41,265 nt of DNA from Rubrivivax sp. (GCA_022842825.1 JALHOU010000017.1:1-41265), one strand, 5' to 3'; shown: positions 10,124-20,611, counted from the stretch's first letter. Notes: generated by a model not told the origin, from the letters alone. Numbers and translations are program-made.

Positions 10124-12139
10124 ATGGCATCCACGCTCTCCCAAGGTCTGCTGCTGACGGTGCCGCTGGCGCCGCTGGTCGGCTCGCTGATTGCCGGCTT
10201 CGCGGGCAAGGCTGTCGGGCGCCGCGGCGCGCATTGGGCCACGATCCTCGGCGTACTCGTCTCCTTCATCTGCTCGGCCGTGGTGCTGATGCAGGTGGTC
10301 AACGGCGCCCGCTTCAACGCCACCATCTACGAGTGGATGGTGGTGGGCAAGCTCGTCATGGAGGTCGGCTTCCTGGTCGACGGGCTCACCGCGATGATGA
10401 TGGTCGTCGTCACCTTCGTGAGCCTGATGGTGCACATCTACACCATCGGCTACATGGAGGAGGACCCGGGCTACCAGCGTTTCTTCGCGTACATCAGCCT
10501 GTTCACCTTCTCGATGCTGATGCTCGTGATGAGCAACAACTTCCTGCAGCTGTTCTTCGGCTGGGAGGCGGTGGGCCTGGTGAGCTACCTGCTCATCGGC
10601 TTCTGGTTCAAGCGGCCGACGGCCACCTTCGCCAACATGAAGGCCTTCCTGGTCAACCGGGTCGGCGACTTCGGCTTCATCCTCGGAATCGGCCTGCTGC
10701 TCGCCTATGGCGGCAGCCTGAACTACGGCGAAGTCTTCGCCAAGGGCGGCGAGCTGGCCAAGCTCACCTTCCCCGGCACCGACTGGGGCATGCTCACCGT
10801 GGCCTGCATCTGCCTGTTCATCGGTGCCATGGGCAAGAGCGCGCAGTTCCCGCTGCACGTATGGCTGCCCGACTCGATGGAGGGCCCCACGCCCATCTCG
10901 GCGCTCATCCACGCCGCCACCATGGTGACGGCCGGCATCTTCATGGTCGCGCGCATGAGCCCGTTGTTCGAGCTCTCGGACACGGCGCTGAACTTCGTGC
11001 TCGTCATCGGCGCCATCACCGCCCTCTTCATGGGCTTCCTCGGCATCATCCAGAACGACATCAAGCGCGTGGTGGCGTACTCGACACTGAGCCAGCTCGG
11101 CTACATGACCGTGGCGCTCGGTGCCTCGGCCTACAGCGTGGCGGTGTTCCACCTGATGACACACGCCTTCTTCAAGGCGCTGCTGTTCCTGGCCGCCGGC
11201 AGCGTGATCATCGGCATGCACCATGACCAGGACATCCGCAACATGGGCGGCCTGCGAAAGTACATGCCCATCACCTGGATCACCTCGCTGCTGGGCTCGC
11301 TGGCGTTGATCGGCACGCCGTTCTTCTCGGGCTTCTACAGCAAGGACAGCATCATCATCGCCACCGCGGCGAGCAACCTGCCGGGCACCGGCTTCGCGGT
11401 CTTTGCGGTCACCGCGGGCGTCTTCGTCACCGCGTTCTACTCGTTCCGCATGTACTTCCTCGTCTTCCACGGCGAGGAACGCTTCCGCCACAAGCCCCAC
11501 CCCGCGGCCGACGACCACGGCCACGACGAGCACGGCCAGGTGCATGTGCCGCACGAGTCACCCGCGGTGGTGTGGGTGCCGCTGGCGCTGCTGGCCATTC
11601 CCTCGGTGGTGATCGGCTTCATCACCATCCAGCCGATGCTCTTCGGCGACTTCTTCAAGGACTCCATCGCCGGCGACCTGGTGCGCCACCCGGCGATGAA
11701 GGAGCTCGCCTCCCACTTCCACGGCGCCGCCAGCATGGCCGCGCATGGCTTGCAGACCGTGCCGTTCTGGCTGGCCGCCGCCGGGGTCTTCACGGCGTGG
11801 CTTTTCTACCTCAAGGCGCCGGCCCTTCCGGCCGCCTTCGACCGCGCGCTCCAGCCGCTGCGCACGGTGCTCGAGAACAAGTACTACATGGACTGGTTCA
11901 ACGAGCACGTGCTCGCCGCCGGCGCACGCCTGCTTGGCCGCGGCTTGTGGAAGGGTGGCGACCAGGCGGTGATCGACGGCACCATCAACGGCTCGGCGCG
12001 CGCCGTGGGCAGCATCGCCGGCATGATGCGCACGTGGCAGACCGGCCGCCTGTACCAGTACGCGCTTGTGATGCTGCTGGGCATCTTCGGCCTGCTCACC
12101 TGGCAGCTGTGGCCGTTCCTTGGCGCGCTGGTCCGCTGA
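10124..12139 (+). CDS. nuoL: NADH-quinone oxidoreductase subunit L
   Basis: 671 aa, the distal antiporter-like membrane subunit with a long lateral helix at the C-terminus. Family stretches include LFFGWEAVGLVSYLLIGFW, KSAQFPLHVWLPDSMEGPTPISALIHAATMVTAGIF and KRVVAYSTLSQLGYM, with the conserved Lys and His residues of the antiporter core. Between helices near residue 462 there is a His-rich loop (DDHGHDEHGQVHVPHE), a variable region in NuoL. It starts 12 bases after nuoK; nuoM follows after 49 bases. Confidence 0.97.
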   Translation: MASTLSQGLLLTVPLAPLVGSLIAGFAGKAVGRRGAHWATILGVLVSFICSAVVLMQVVNGARFNATIYEWMVVGKLVMEVGFLVDGLTAMMMVVVTFVSLMVHIYTIGYMEEDPGYQRFFAYISLFTFSMLMLVMSNNFLQLFFGWEAVGLVSYLLIGFWFKRPTATFANMKAFLVNRVGDFGFILGIGLLLAYGGSLNYGEVFAKGGELAKLTFPGTDWGMLTVACICLFIGAMGKSAQFPLHVWLPDSMEGPTPISALIHAATMVTAGIFMVARMSPLFELSDTALNFVLVIGAITALFMGFLGIIQNDIKRVVAYSTLSQLGYMTVALGASAYSVAVFHLMTHAFFKALLFLAAGSVIIGMHHDQDIRNMGGLRKYMPITWITSLLGSLALIGTPFFSGFYSKDSIIIATAASNLPGTGFAVFAVTAGVFVTAFYSFRMYFLVFHGEERFRHKPHPAADDHGHDEHGQVHVPHESPAVVWVPLALLAIPSVVIGFITIQPMLFGDFFKDSIAGDLVRHPAMKELASHFHGAASMAAHGLQTVPFWLAAAGVFTAWLFYLKAPALPAAFDRALQPLRTVLENKYYMDWFNEHVLAAGARLLGRGLWKGGDQAVIDGTINGSARAVGSIAGMMRTWQTGRLYQYALVMLLGIFGLLTWQLWPFLGALVR

Positions 12140-12188
12140 AGCCCCGCACGGCCCCTGCCCCTACAGAAGAACTACAGAGAGAACGACG

Positions 12189-13664
12189 ATGGGTTTGCTC
12201 AGCATCGCGATCTGGCTGCCGATCGCCTTCGGTGTGCTGCTGCTCGCCGTGGGCCGCGACCAGAATGCGGGCACGGTGCGCGCGCTGGCGCTGGTGGGCG
12301 CGCTCGCTTCGTTCGCCGTCACCATCCCGGTGATCACCGGCTTTGGCGCCGGCACCGCGGCCATGCAGTTCGTCGAGAAGGTGAGCTGGATCGCGCGCTT
12401 CAACGTCCACTATCACCTGGGCGTGGACGGCCTGTCGATGTGGTTCGTGCCGCTCACGGCCTTCATCACCGTCATCGTCGTCCTCGCCGGCTGGGAGGTC
12501 ATCACCGACCGCGTGGCGCAGTACTACGGCGCCTTCCTCGTCCTCTCGGGGCTGATGGTGGGCGTGTTCTCGGCGCTCGACGGGCTGCTGTTCTACGTCT
12601 TCTTCGAGGCGACCCTCATTCCGATGTACATCATCATCGGCGTCTGGGGCGGGCCGCGGCGGGTCTACGCGGCGTTCAAGTTCTTCCTGTACACGCTGCT
12701 GGGCTCGCTGCTGATGCTGGTGGCGCTGGTCTACCTCTACTTCAAGAGCGGCGGCAGCTTCGACATCCTGGCCTGGCACAAGCTGCCGCTGTCGCTGCAC
12801 GCGCAGGCGCTGCTGTTCTTCGCCTTCTTCGCTGCCTTCAGCGTGAAGGTGCCGATGTGGCCGGTGCACACCTGGCTGCCCGACGCGCACGTCGAGGCCC
12901 CCACCGGCGGTTCGGTGGTGCTGGCGGCCATCATGCTCAAGCTCGGCGCCTACGGCTTCCTGCGCTTCTCGATGCCGATCGCCCCCGACGCGGCACGCAC
13001 CTACGACTGGGTGATCATCGCGCTGTCGATCGTCGCCGTCGTCTACATCGGCCTCGTGGCGTTGGTGCAGACCGACATGAAGAAGCTCGTCGCCTACAGC
13101 TCGGTGGCGCACATGGGCTTCGTGACGCTGGGCTTCTTCATCTTCAACGACCTCGGCGTGGCCGGCGGCATCGTGCAGATGATCAGCCACGGCTTCGTCT
13201 CCGGCGCGATGTTCCTGTGCATTGGCGTGCTCTACGACCGCGTCCACAGCCGCGACATCGCCGCCTACGGCGGCGTCGTCAACACGATGCCCAGGTTCGC
13301 GGCGCTGGCCGTCTTCTTCGCCATGGCCAACTGCGGCCTGCCGGGCACTGCCGGCTTTGTCGGCGAGTGGATGATCATCCTCGGTGCCGTGAAATACAAC
13401 TTCTGGATCGCGGCCCTGGCGGCCACGGCGCTCGTCTTCGGCGCCGCGTACACGTTGTGGATGGTCAAGCGCGTGTACTTCGGCGACATCGCCAACGACG
13501 ACGTGCGCTCGCTCACCGACATCAACGGGCGCGAGTTCCTCGTGCTCGGCCTTCTCGCTGCGGCGACCCTGTACATGGGGCTCTACCCCAAGCCCTTCAC
13601 CGACGTCATGAACGCCTCGGTGGCCGAACTGCTGCGCCACGTGGCGCTTTCCAAGCTGCCATGA
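12189..13664 (+). CDS. nuoM: NADH-quinone oxidoreductase subunit M
   Basis: 491 aa antiporter-like membrane subunit. The track ORF begins 23 codons earlier at 12120; I take the ATG at 12189, since MGLLSIAIWLPIAFG begins the first helix and AGAGAGAAC lies just upstream as a ribosome site. Conserved parts are FEATLIPMYIIIGVWGG, KVPMWPVHTWLPDAHVEAPTGGSVVLA and DMKKLVAYSSVAHMGF. The stop is TGA at 13662-13664, overlapping the ATG of a 10-codon mini-ORF. Confidence 0.97.
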   Translation: MGLLSIAIWLPIAFGVLLLAVGRDQNAGTVRALALVGALASFAVTIPVITGFGAGTAAMQFVEKVSWIARFNVHYHLGVDGLSMWFVPLTAFITVIVVLAGWEVITDRVAQYYGAFLVLSGLMVGVFSALDGLLFYVFFEATLIPMYIIIGVWGGPRRVYAAFKFFLYTLLGSLLMLVALVYLYFKSGGSFDILAWHKLPLSLHAQALLFFAFFAAFSVKVPMWPVHTWLPDAHVEAPTGGSVVLAAIMLKLGAYGFLRFSMPIAPDAARTYDWVIIALSIVAVVYIGLVALVQTDMKKLVAYSSVAHMGFVTLGFFIFNDLGVAGGIVQMISHGFVSGAMFLCIGVLYDRVHSRDIAAYGGVVNTMPRFAALAVFFAMANCGLPGTAGFVGEWMIILGAVKYNFWIAALAATALVFGAAYTLWMVKRVYFGDIANDDVRSLTDINGREFLVLGLLAAATLYMGLYPKPFTDVMNASVAELLRHVALSKLP

Positions 13665-13693
13665 CCGACCTTGGTGCCCTGAATCTGCCATGA
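13661..13693 (+). other. possible 10-codon coupling mini-ORF between nuoM and nuoN
   Basis: ATG at 13661 overlaps the nuoM stop as ATGA and reads MTDLGALNLP, then TGA at 13691-13693. That stop overlaps the ATG of nuoN, again as ATGA. The 11-base sequence CTGCCATGACC occurs at both junctions (13656-13666 and 13685-13695). The mini-ORF may pass ribosomes from nuoM to nuoN, since nuoN has no clear Shine-Dalgarno. It may instead be the chance product of a short duplication. Confidence 0.35.
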
Positions 13694-15171
13694 CCACCAT
13701 GAACTGGGCTCTCCTTTACCCCGAGATCTGGCTGCTGGTGATGGCCTGCGTGGTGCTGCTGGTCGACCTCTTCGTCACCGACCCGCAACGTGGCCTCACC
13801 TTCTGGCTCACCCAGGCCACCATCGCCGTGTTCGCCTGGCTGCACCTCGAGGGCCACAACGGCGGCCTCACCGCCTACGGCATGCAGGGCATGGTCGTGG
13901 TCGACCCGATGGGCCACCTGCTGGCCGTCTTCGCGGCGCTGGCGGTGATGATCACCCTGGCCTACGCGCGCCCCACGCTCGCCAGCCGCGACATGGCCAA
14001 GGGCGAGTTCTACCTGCTGACGCTGTTCATGCTGCTGGGCATCTCGGTGATGTGCTCGGCCAACAACTTCCTGGTCGTCTACCTCGGACTGGAGCTGATG
14101 AGCCTGTCGCTGTATGCGCTGACCGCGCTGCGCCGCGACCATGCCCTGGCCACCGAAGCGGCGATGAAGTACTTCGTGCTCGGCGCGCTGGCCAGCGGCT
14201 TCCTTCTCTATGGCCTGTCGATGATGTACGGCGCCACCGGCACACTGGAGATCCCCAAGACCTTCGAGCAGATCGCTGCCGGCCGCATCAACAAGGAAGT
14301 TCTGGTGCTCGGCGTCGTCTTCGTCGTCGCCGGGCTCGGTTTCAAGCTCGGTGCGGTGCCGTTCCACATGTGGGTGCCCGACGTCTACCAGGGTGCACCC
14401 ACCGCGGTGACGCTGCTGATCGGCGGTGCGCCCAAGTTCGCCGCCTTCGCCATCACCATCCGCCTGCTCGTCGAGGGCATGCTGGGCCTGGCCATCGACT
14501 GGCAGCAGATGCTCATCGTCATGGCAGTGGGCTCGCTGCTGGTCGGCAACGTGGCGGCCATCGCGCAGACCAACCTCAAGCGCATGCTGGCCTATTCCAC
14601 CATCGCGCAGATGGGCTTCATCGTGCTCGGTCTGTCGGCCGGCGTGGTGAGCGGCAACACGCTCTCGGCGGCCAACGCCTACAGCTCGGCCATGTTCTAC
14701 CTGCTGGCCTACGTGCTGACGACGCTCGGCACCTTCGGGCTCATCATGTTCCTGTCGCGCCAGGGCTTCGAGAGCGAGGAGGTGGCCGACCTCGCGGGCC
14801 TGGCGCGTCGCGCACCCTGGGTGGCCGGTGTCATGACGGTGTTCATGTTCTCGCTGGCCGGCGTGCCGCCGATGGTCGGCTTCTTCGCCAAGCTGTCGGT
14901 GATCCAGGCGCTCGTGACGACCAACCAGGCTCTCTACATCTGGCTGGCCGTGATCGCGGTGCTGTTGTCCCTGGTCGGCGCGTACTACTACCTGCGCGTG
15001 GTGAAGGTGATGTGGTTCGACGAGCCCGGCCAGACCTCGCCCGTGCAGCAGGGGCAGGGCGTCACTGCGCTGCTGGCGCTCAATGGCGCGGCCGTGCTGC
15101 TCTTCGGCCTGTTCAGCGGCGGCCTGATGGCCCTGTGCCGCGACGCCATCCAGCGTACCTTCACGACCTGA
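13690..15171 (+). CDS. nuoN: NADH-quinone oxidoreductase subunit N
   Basis: Last gene of the operon, 493 aa, the third antiporter-like membrane subunit, next to NuoK. Conserved stretches are NNFLVVYLGLELMSLSLYALTAL, KLGAVPFHMWVPDVYQGAPTAVTLLIGGAPKFAAFA and NLKRMLAYSTIAQMGFIVLG, with the lysines and glutamate of the proton path. The start could be 13690 (MTTMNWA) or the ATG at 13699 (MNWALLY). I keep 13690 because it overlaps the mini-ORF stop. The gene ends 25 bases before the Nudix gene. Confidence 0.96.
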   Translation: MTTMNWALLYPEIWLLVMACVVLLVDLFVTDPQRGLTFWLTQATIAVFAWLHLEGHNGGLTAYGMQGMVVVDPMGHLLAVFAALAVMITLAYARPTLASRDMAKGEFYLLTLFMLLGISVMCSANNFLVVYLGLELMSLSLYALTALRRDHALATEAAMKYFVLGALASGFLLYGLSMMYGATGTLEIPKTFEQIAAGRINKEVLVLGVVFVVAGLGFKLGAVPFHMWVPDVYQGAPTAVTLLIGGAPKFAAFAITIRLLVEGMLGLAIDWQQMLIVMAVGSLLVGNVAAIAQTNLKRMLAYSTIAQMGFIVLGLSAGVVSGNTLSAANAYSSAMFYLLAYVLTTLGTFGLIMFLSRQGFESEEVADLAGLARRAPWVAGVMTVFMFSLAGVPPMVGFFAKLSVIQALVTTNQALYIWLAVIAVLLSLVGAYYYLRVVKVMWFDEPGQTSPVQQGQGVTALLALNGAAVLLFGLFSGGLMALCRDAIQRTFTT

Positions 15172-15196
15172 ACGACCGGACGGCGCGCGCGACACG

Positions 15197-15862
15197 ATGG
15201 CCGATCCGGCAGGCCCTCCCGATTCGGCCTCGACCCAAGGGGGCAGCGACGATCACCTGCGCGAGCGGCTGGTCGAGCCGCACACGCTGCTGAGCGGCGG
15301 CTTTCTCACCGTGCGCCGCGATGTCGTGGCGCTGCCCGACGGCACGCGCGCGACACGGGAGTTCATCGAGCACCCGGGCGCCGTCGCGGTGGTGCCCATC
15401 CTCGACGACCAGCGGCTCGTGCTCGTGCGCCAGCACCGCTATCCAGTCGACCGCGTGCTGCTCGAGTTCCCGGCCGGCAAGCTGGACCGTGGCGAAAGCA
15501 CGCTTGCCTGTGCCATGCGTGAGCTGGCCGAGGAGACCGGCTACACCGCCGCCGAATGGGCCTTCGGCGGTGAGATCGTCAATGCCGCCGCCTACTCCAC
15601 CGAGAGCCTGTGGATCTGGTTTGCGCGTGGGCTCACCGCCGGTCAGACGCGACTCGACACCGGCGAGTTCGTCGAGACGGTGGTGTGCACCGAGACCGAG
15701 CTGCACGAGCTCGACCGCGCCGGCCAGCTGCCCGACGTGAAGACCATCATCGGCCTGCACTGGCTGACGGCCTGGCGATCGGGGTCGCGCGAGATTTCGT
15801 TCGCGTCCACGGCCCAGGCCATCGCGCACGCCGCCGGCAGCGCGGCGACGTCGCGCCTATGA
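15197..15862 (+). CDS. Nudix hydrolase, ADP-ribose pyrophosphatase type
   Basis: 221 aa. The Nudix box is canonical: Gly94, Glu100, then RELAEETGY at 108-116 in the pattern Gx5Ex7REUxEExGU, where the glutamates bind Mg2+. The upstream FIEHPGAVAVVPILDDQRLVLVRQHRYPV and the Gln-His-Arg before the box are typical of the NudF/ADP-ribose pyrophosphatase group, which splits ADP-ribose to AMP and ribose phosphate. Substrate is inferred from this similarity only. It lies 25 bases after nuoN on the same strand, a common neighbour in Burkholderiales, and may be read through from the nuo operon. The N-terminal 20 residues are unconserved. Confidence 0.88.
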   Translation: MADPAGPPDSASTQGGSDDHLRERLVEPHTLLSGGFLTVRRDVVALPDGTRATREFIEHPGAVAVVPILDDQRLVLVRQHRYPVDRVLLEFPAGKLDRGESTLACAMRELAEETGYTAAEWAFGGEIVNAAAYSTESLWIWFARGLTAGQTRLDTGEFVETVVCTETELHELDRAGQLPDVKTIIGLHWLTAWRSGSREISFASTAQAIAHAAGSAATSRL

Positions 15863-15863
15863 T
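15858..15863 (+). promoter_or_regulatory. -10-like hexamer just before the DUF1178 gene
   Basis: TATGAT matches TATAAT at 5 of 6 positions and ends 9 bases before the ATG at 15873, so transcription from it would give a nearly leaderless message. It overlaps the stop of the Nudix gene. No good -35 is seen. Confidence 0.3.
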
Positions 15864-15872
15864 GGCTCTCCC

Positions 15873-16340
15873 ATGAAGGTCCTGAACCTGCGCTGCGCGA
15901 ACGGTCATGTCTTCGAAGGCTGGTTTGCCTCCGACGAGGACTACATGGACCAGAATGGCCGCGGCCTCGTCGAATGCCCTCTGTGTGCCGACAAGGTGGT
16001 CACGCGCATGCCGAGCGCGCCGCGGCTGAACCTCTCGGGCGCGCGCGAGCCCGGGGCGTCGGCAACGTTGCCCTCGGCGTCGCAACCCGGGCCACAGACC
16101 GCGCCGCAGCCGGCGGATCTGCAGGCCGCCTTCATGAAGGCGGTGCGCGAGATGATGCAGCGCACCGAGGACGTGGGCGCGCGCTTTGCCGAGGAGGCAC
16201 GACGCATCCACTACGGCGAGACGCCCGAACGCGGCATCCGCGGCAAGGCCAGCCCCGAAGAGCGCGAAGCGCTGCGCGAGGAGGGCATCGAGACCTTCGC
16301 ACTGCCGTTGCCGCCGGGCCTTGAGGGGCCGCTGCAGTAG
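15873..16340 (+). CDS. DUF1178 family protein
   Basis: 155 aa. The start MKVLNLRCANGHVFEGWFAS and the DYMDQNGRGLVECPLCADKVVTRMPSAPRLNL stretch are the hallmark of DUF1178, a family of unknown function in proteobacteria. Cys8 and His12 together with Cys35 and Cys38 look like a zinc-ribbon knuckle. The C-terminal half has HYGETPERGIRGKASPEEREALREEGIETFALPLPP, also typical. The middle (residues 50-85) is Ala/Pro-rich linker. No catalytic motif is evident. It lies 10 bases after the Nudix gene and ends 36 bases from the convergent FAD oxidase gene. Confidence 0.9.
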   Translation: MKVLNLRCANGHVFEGWFASDEDYMDQNGRGLVECPLCADKVVTRMPSAPRLNLSGAREPGASATLPSASQPGPQTAPQPADLQAAFMKAVREMMQRTEDVGARFAEEARRIHYGETPERGIRGKASPEEREALREEGIETFALPLPPGLEGPLQ

Positions 16341-16376
16341 AGCGGCCGCGCCGCCGGGCCTTCGCCGCGCGACAAT

Positions 16377-17792
16377 TCAGAGCACGCGGCCGGGGTTGAG
16401 CAGTCCCATCGGGTCGAACGAAGCCTTCACGCGCTTCATCAAGGCCAGCGCAACGGGCGACTTGCGCGCCGCGAGCTCATCGCGCTTGAGCGCGCCGATG
16501 CCATGCTCGGCCGAGAACGAACCGCCGAAAGGCACGAGCGCGTCGAAGACGATGCGATTCACCTCGTGCTCGTTCTCGTCGAGGAAGCGCCTGGCGTCGC
16601 CCCCCTCGGGGCACTGCACGTTGTAGTGCAGGTTGCCGTCGCCCAGATGGCCGAAGTTCACCAGCCGCGCCCCGGGGAAGCGTTGCGTGAGCAGCGCATC
16701 GGTGTGCGCGACATACGCAGGTATGGCCGACACCGGCAGAGAGATGTCGTGCTTGATGTTGAGGCCTTCCTCGGACTGCGCGAGCGGGATCGACTCGCGC
16801 AGGTGCCACAGCGCCTGCGACTGCGCCATGCTCTCCGCCACCACGGCGTCGTTCACCACGCCGGCCTCGAGCGCGGCACCCAGCAGCGTCTCGAAGCGCG
16901 CCCGCGCCGCCCCTTCGCTCTCGGTATCGCTGTGCTCCAGCAGCACGGTCCACGGCGCCGAGGGCAGGGGCCGCGGCAGCTGCGGGAAGTGCCGTGCCAC
17001 GAGGTCGAGCGCGATGCGCCCCATCACCTCGAAGCCCGTCAGCCCGCTGCCCAGCCGCGCGCGCGCCAGGTTCAGCAGCTCGACACAGGCGGCGAGCGAC
17101 TCGCAGGCCGCGAGCGCGGTCATGGTGGCGGCCGGCATCGGCGCCAGCTTCATCGTCGCGGCGGTGATGATGCCCAGCGTGCCCTCGCTGCCGACGAAGA
17201 GGTCGCGCAGGTCGTAGCCGGTGTTGTCCTTGCGCAGGCCGGTGAGGCCCTCCCACACCTCGCCCTCGGCGGTGACGACCTCCAGCCCCAGGCACAGCTC
17301 GCGCGTGTTGCCCCAGCGCAGCACCTGCGTGCCGCCGGCGTTCGTGGCGAGATTGCCGCCGAGCGTGCAGCTGCCCTCGGCCGCCAGGCTGAGCGGGAAC
17401 AGCAGGCCGGCATCGGCCGCCGCCTGCTGCACCGCCTGCAGCACACACCCGGCCTCGGCGGTGAGGGTCAGATTCGCGGCATCGATGCCACGCACGCGGT
17501 TGAGCCGCTGCAGGCTGAGCAGCACCTGCGTGCCGCTCGCATCGGGCACGCCGCCGCCCACGAGGCCGGTATTGCCGCCCTGCGGCACGATGGCCACGCC
17601 GGCCGCGGCGCAGGCGCGCACGACCGCAGCCACTTCGGCCGTACTGCCGGGGCGCACCACCGCCAGCGCCCGCCCGCGCCAGCGGCGGCGCCAGTCGACC
17701 AGGAAGCCCTCCAGCGTGCCGTCGGCGCCTTCGACAAGCACCTGGGCGGCGCCGACAGTGCGGCGCAGGGTGTCGAGCAAGGGGGCGCTCAT
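16377..17792 (-). CDS. FAD-linked oxidase, D-2-hydroxyacid (D-2-hydroxyglutarate/lactate type) dehydrogenase
   Basis: The track ORF starts too far upstream; the ATG at 17792 gives 471 aa (MSAPLLDTLRRTVG). It belongs to the VAO/PCMH flavoprotein fold. The FAD pyrophosphate loop VPQGGNTGLVGGG is at about residues 69-81, followed by SCTLGGNLATNAGG and FVGSEGTLGIITAA. The C-terminal metal-site motifs NFGHLGDGNLHYNV and SAEHGIGALK are those of the GlcD/D-lactate/D-2-hydroxyglutarate dehydrogenases, and the end LLNPGRVL is typical. It oxidises a D-2-hydroxyacid to the 2-oxoacid, passing electrons to a quinone or electron-transfer flavoprotein; which acid is not visible. The start overlaps the stop of the DUF2069 gene by four bases. 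Confidence 0.88.
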   Translation of the reverse strand: MSAPLLDTLRRTVGAAQVLVEGADGTLEGFLVDWRRRWRGRALAVVRPGSTAEVAAVVRACAAAGVAIVPQGGNTGLVGGGVPDASGTQVLLSLQRLNRVRGIDAANLTLTAEAGCVLQAVQQAAADAGLLFPLSLAAEGSCTLGGNLATNAGGTQVLRWGNTRELCLGLEVVTAEGEVWEGLTGLRKDNTGYDLRDLFVGSEGTLGIITAATMKLAPMPAATMTALAACESLAACVELLNLARARLGSGLTGFEVMGRIALDLVARHFPQLPRPLPSAPWTVLLEHSDTESEGAARARFETLLGAALEAGVVNDAVVAESMAQSQALWHLRESIPLAQSEEGLNIKHDISLPVSAIPAYVAHTDALLTQRFPGARLVNFGHLGDGNLHYNVQCPEGGDARRFLDENEHEVNRIVFDALVPFGGSFSAEHGIGALKRDELAARKSPVALALMKRVKASFDPMGLLNPGRVL

Positions 17793-18232
17793 GGCGTGGC
17801 GCGGGCCGCCGCGCCATCGGCCAACCGGCGGCGGATGTAGAAGGTGACGATGGCGAACAGCGCCACCGCCAGCACGACCTCCACCGCGGCCAGCGCGGAG
17901 GCGGGCAACGCTTCGCTGGTGGCGCGCACCAGGCCCTCGAGCACATACAGCCACACGAGCAGGCTCAGCCAGCGGTAGGTGTAGAGGCGGTGCCGCCACA
18001 GGCCGGGCAGCGCGGCGACGAGCGGCAGCACCTTGAGCGTCAGCGTGCCGCGACCGGTGGGTGCCAGCCAGGCCTCCCAGGCCAAGCCCAGCACGACGAG
18101 CGCCAGCGTCGCGCCCAAGGCCAGACGGCGTGCCAGGGCCACCGGCGCGCTCGGGGCCGAAGCGGGCGAAGCAGGCGGGTCCACGCGAGCGGACGAGGCG
18201 GGCGAGGCCGGCAGCGAGGGCGGGGCGGTCAT
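17789..18232 (-). CDS. DUF2069 small membrane protein
   Basis: 147 aa from the ATG at 18232; the 955-aa track ORF is a shadow that runs through other genes before entering this frame. The first 35 residues are Ala/Pro/Ser-rich. Hydrophobic stretches lie near residues 41-60, 66-80, 88-105 and 114-133, the usual four helices. RLYTYRWLSLLVWLYVLEGLVRATSE is the family signature. Function is unknown. The stop overlaps the dehydrogenase start (ATGA), so the two are probably one transcript. Its start is only 18 bases from the divergent yihY-type gene. Confidence 0.82.
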   Translation of the reverse strand: MTAPPSLPASPASSARVDPPASPASAPSAPVALARRLALGATLALVVLGLAWEAWLAPTGRGTLTLKVLPLVAALPGLWRHRLYTYRWLSLLVWLYVLEGLVRATSEALPASALAAVEVVLAVALFAIVTFYIRRRLADGAAARATP

Positions 18233-18250
18233 GCTGGCATCATTGTCGCC

Positions 18251-19564
18251 ATGTTTCCGAGTGCCGGTTCCCCCGGGGCCGACCGGCCCGCCGCCGAGAG
18301 CGAACTGGCGGTCGCGCCCGCGGGCGCGAAGCCGCGCCTGCAGCAGCGCCTTGCCGACCTGCTGGCCACGCTGCAGCGCTGGCCCTGGTTCGAGACCCTG
18401 CGCACGCTGCGCAAGCGCTTTGCCGAAGACAACCTCGGCCTCACCGCCGGCAGCCTGACCTTCACGACACTGATCGCGCTCGTGCCGTTGGTGACGGTGA
18501 CGCTGGCGATCTTCTCGGCCTTCCCGATGTTCTCGAGCTTCCAGGTCGCGCTCGAAAAGTACCTGCTGCAGGCCCTGGTGCCCGAGAGCATCGCGCGGCC
18601 GGTGCTGCGCAGCCTGACGATGTTCGCGGGCAAGGCGCGCACCATCGGCACCGCCGGCCTCGTCGTGCTCGTCATCAGTGCACTGGCGCTCGTGCTCACC
18701 ATCGACCGCACGCTCAACCGCATCTGGCGCGTGCGCGAGGTGCGGCCGATCGGCCAGCGCATCCTCGTCTACTGGGCCGGCATGACGCTCGGGCCGCTGG
18801 TGCTGGGTGTGAGCCTGTCGCTGGGCAGCTATGCGCTCTCGGCCTCGCAGGGCTGGGCGGCGGCGCTGCCCGGCGGTGTCGAGTTCGTGCTCGACACGCT
18901 CGAATTCATGCTGCTGGCGGCCACCATGGCCGGGCTCTTCCACTACGTGCCCAACGCGCCGGTGCGCTGGTCGCATGCCTGGGCCGGCGCGTTCTTCGTG
19001 GCCGTGGCGATGGAGCTCGCCAAGCGTGGCCTCGCGTGGTACCTGAAGGCGGTACCGAGCTTCTCGGCCATCTACGGCGCCTTCGCGACGTTGCCCATCC
19101 TGCTGCTGTGGATCTACCTCGTGTGGGTGATCGTGCTGCTGGGGGCCGTGGTGGCCGCCTATGCGCCCAGCCTGGCCATGCGCGCCGTGCGGCGGCCGGA
19201 CACGCCGGGGCAGCGCTTCGAGATCGCGCTGGCGCTGCTGGCCGAGCTCGATGCGGCGCGGCGCGCCGGCCGCGGCGGGGCCACGCTCACGGAGCTGGCG
19301 ACACGGTTGCGCGTCGACCCGCTGCAGCTGGAGCCGGTGCTGCACCGGCTGCGCAGCATCGACTGGGTGGCCCGGCTGCATGAAGCCGCAGTACGTGGCC
19401 AGTCGGACGACGAGCCCCGCATCACGCTGCTGTGCGACCCCGAAACAACGCTGGCGGCGCGACTCGTCGACGCGTTGCTGCTCGCGCCGGGCGAGGCGAG
19501 CGCCACCTTCCGCCGCCTGGCGGGGCTGGACCGCATGACGCTGGCGCAGGTGCTGGCGCGCTGA
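18251..19564 (+). CDS. YihY/BrkB family inner membrane protein
   Basis: 437 aa from the ATG at 18251 (MFPSAGSPG); the longer track start at 17990 would overlap the DUF2069 gene and is not believed. The family core begins with [39 protein letters not shown] and includes [48 protein letters not shown] and [29 protein letters not shown], giving about six helices. The last 120 residues form a soluble region ([40 protein letters not shown]) that looks like a winged-helix fold, common in betaproteobacterial members. Older names call it ribonuclease BN, which is wrong for this family. Its function is unsettled. Confidence 0.9.
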   Translation: MFPSAGSPGADRPAAESELAVAPAGAKPRLQQRLADLLATLQRWPWFETLRTLRKRFAEDNLGLTAGSLTFTTLIALVPLVTVTLAIFSAFPMFSSFQVALEKYLLQALVPESIARPVLRSLTMFAGKARTIGTAGLVVLVISALALVLTIDRTLNRIWRVREVRPIGQRILVYWAGMTLGPLVLGVSLSLGSYALSASQGWAAALPGGVEFVLDTLEFMLLAATMAGLFHYVPNAPVRWSHAWAGAFFVAVAMELAKRGLAWYLKAVPSFSAIYGAFATLPILLLWIYLVWVIVLLGAVVAAYAPSLAMRAVRRPDTPGQRFEIALALLAELDAARRAGRGGATLTELATRLRVDPLQLEPVLHRLRSIDWVARLHEAAVRGQSDDEPRITLLCDPETTLAARLVDALLLAPGEASATFRRLAGLDRMTLAQVLAR

Positions 19565-19609
19565 GCGGCCCGGCGCAGCCACCGATCCCTTCACATTCAC
19601 TCCGCACCC

Positions 19610-20611
<1,002 letters not shown>

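Noticed and set aside
16503-17840. 445-aa plus-strand ORF over the FAD oxidase gene
   Set aside because: The minus strand encodes a complete flavoprotein with FAD and metal motifs; the plus frame has none.
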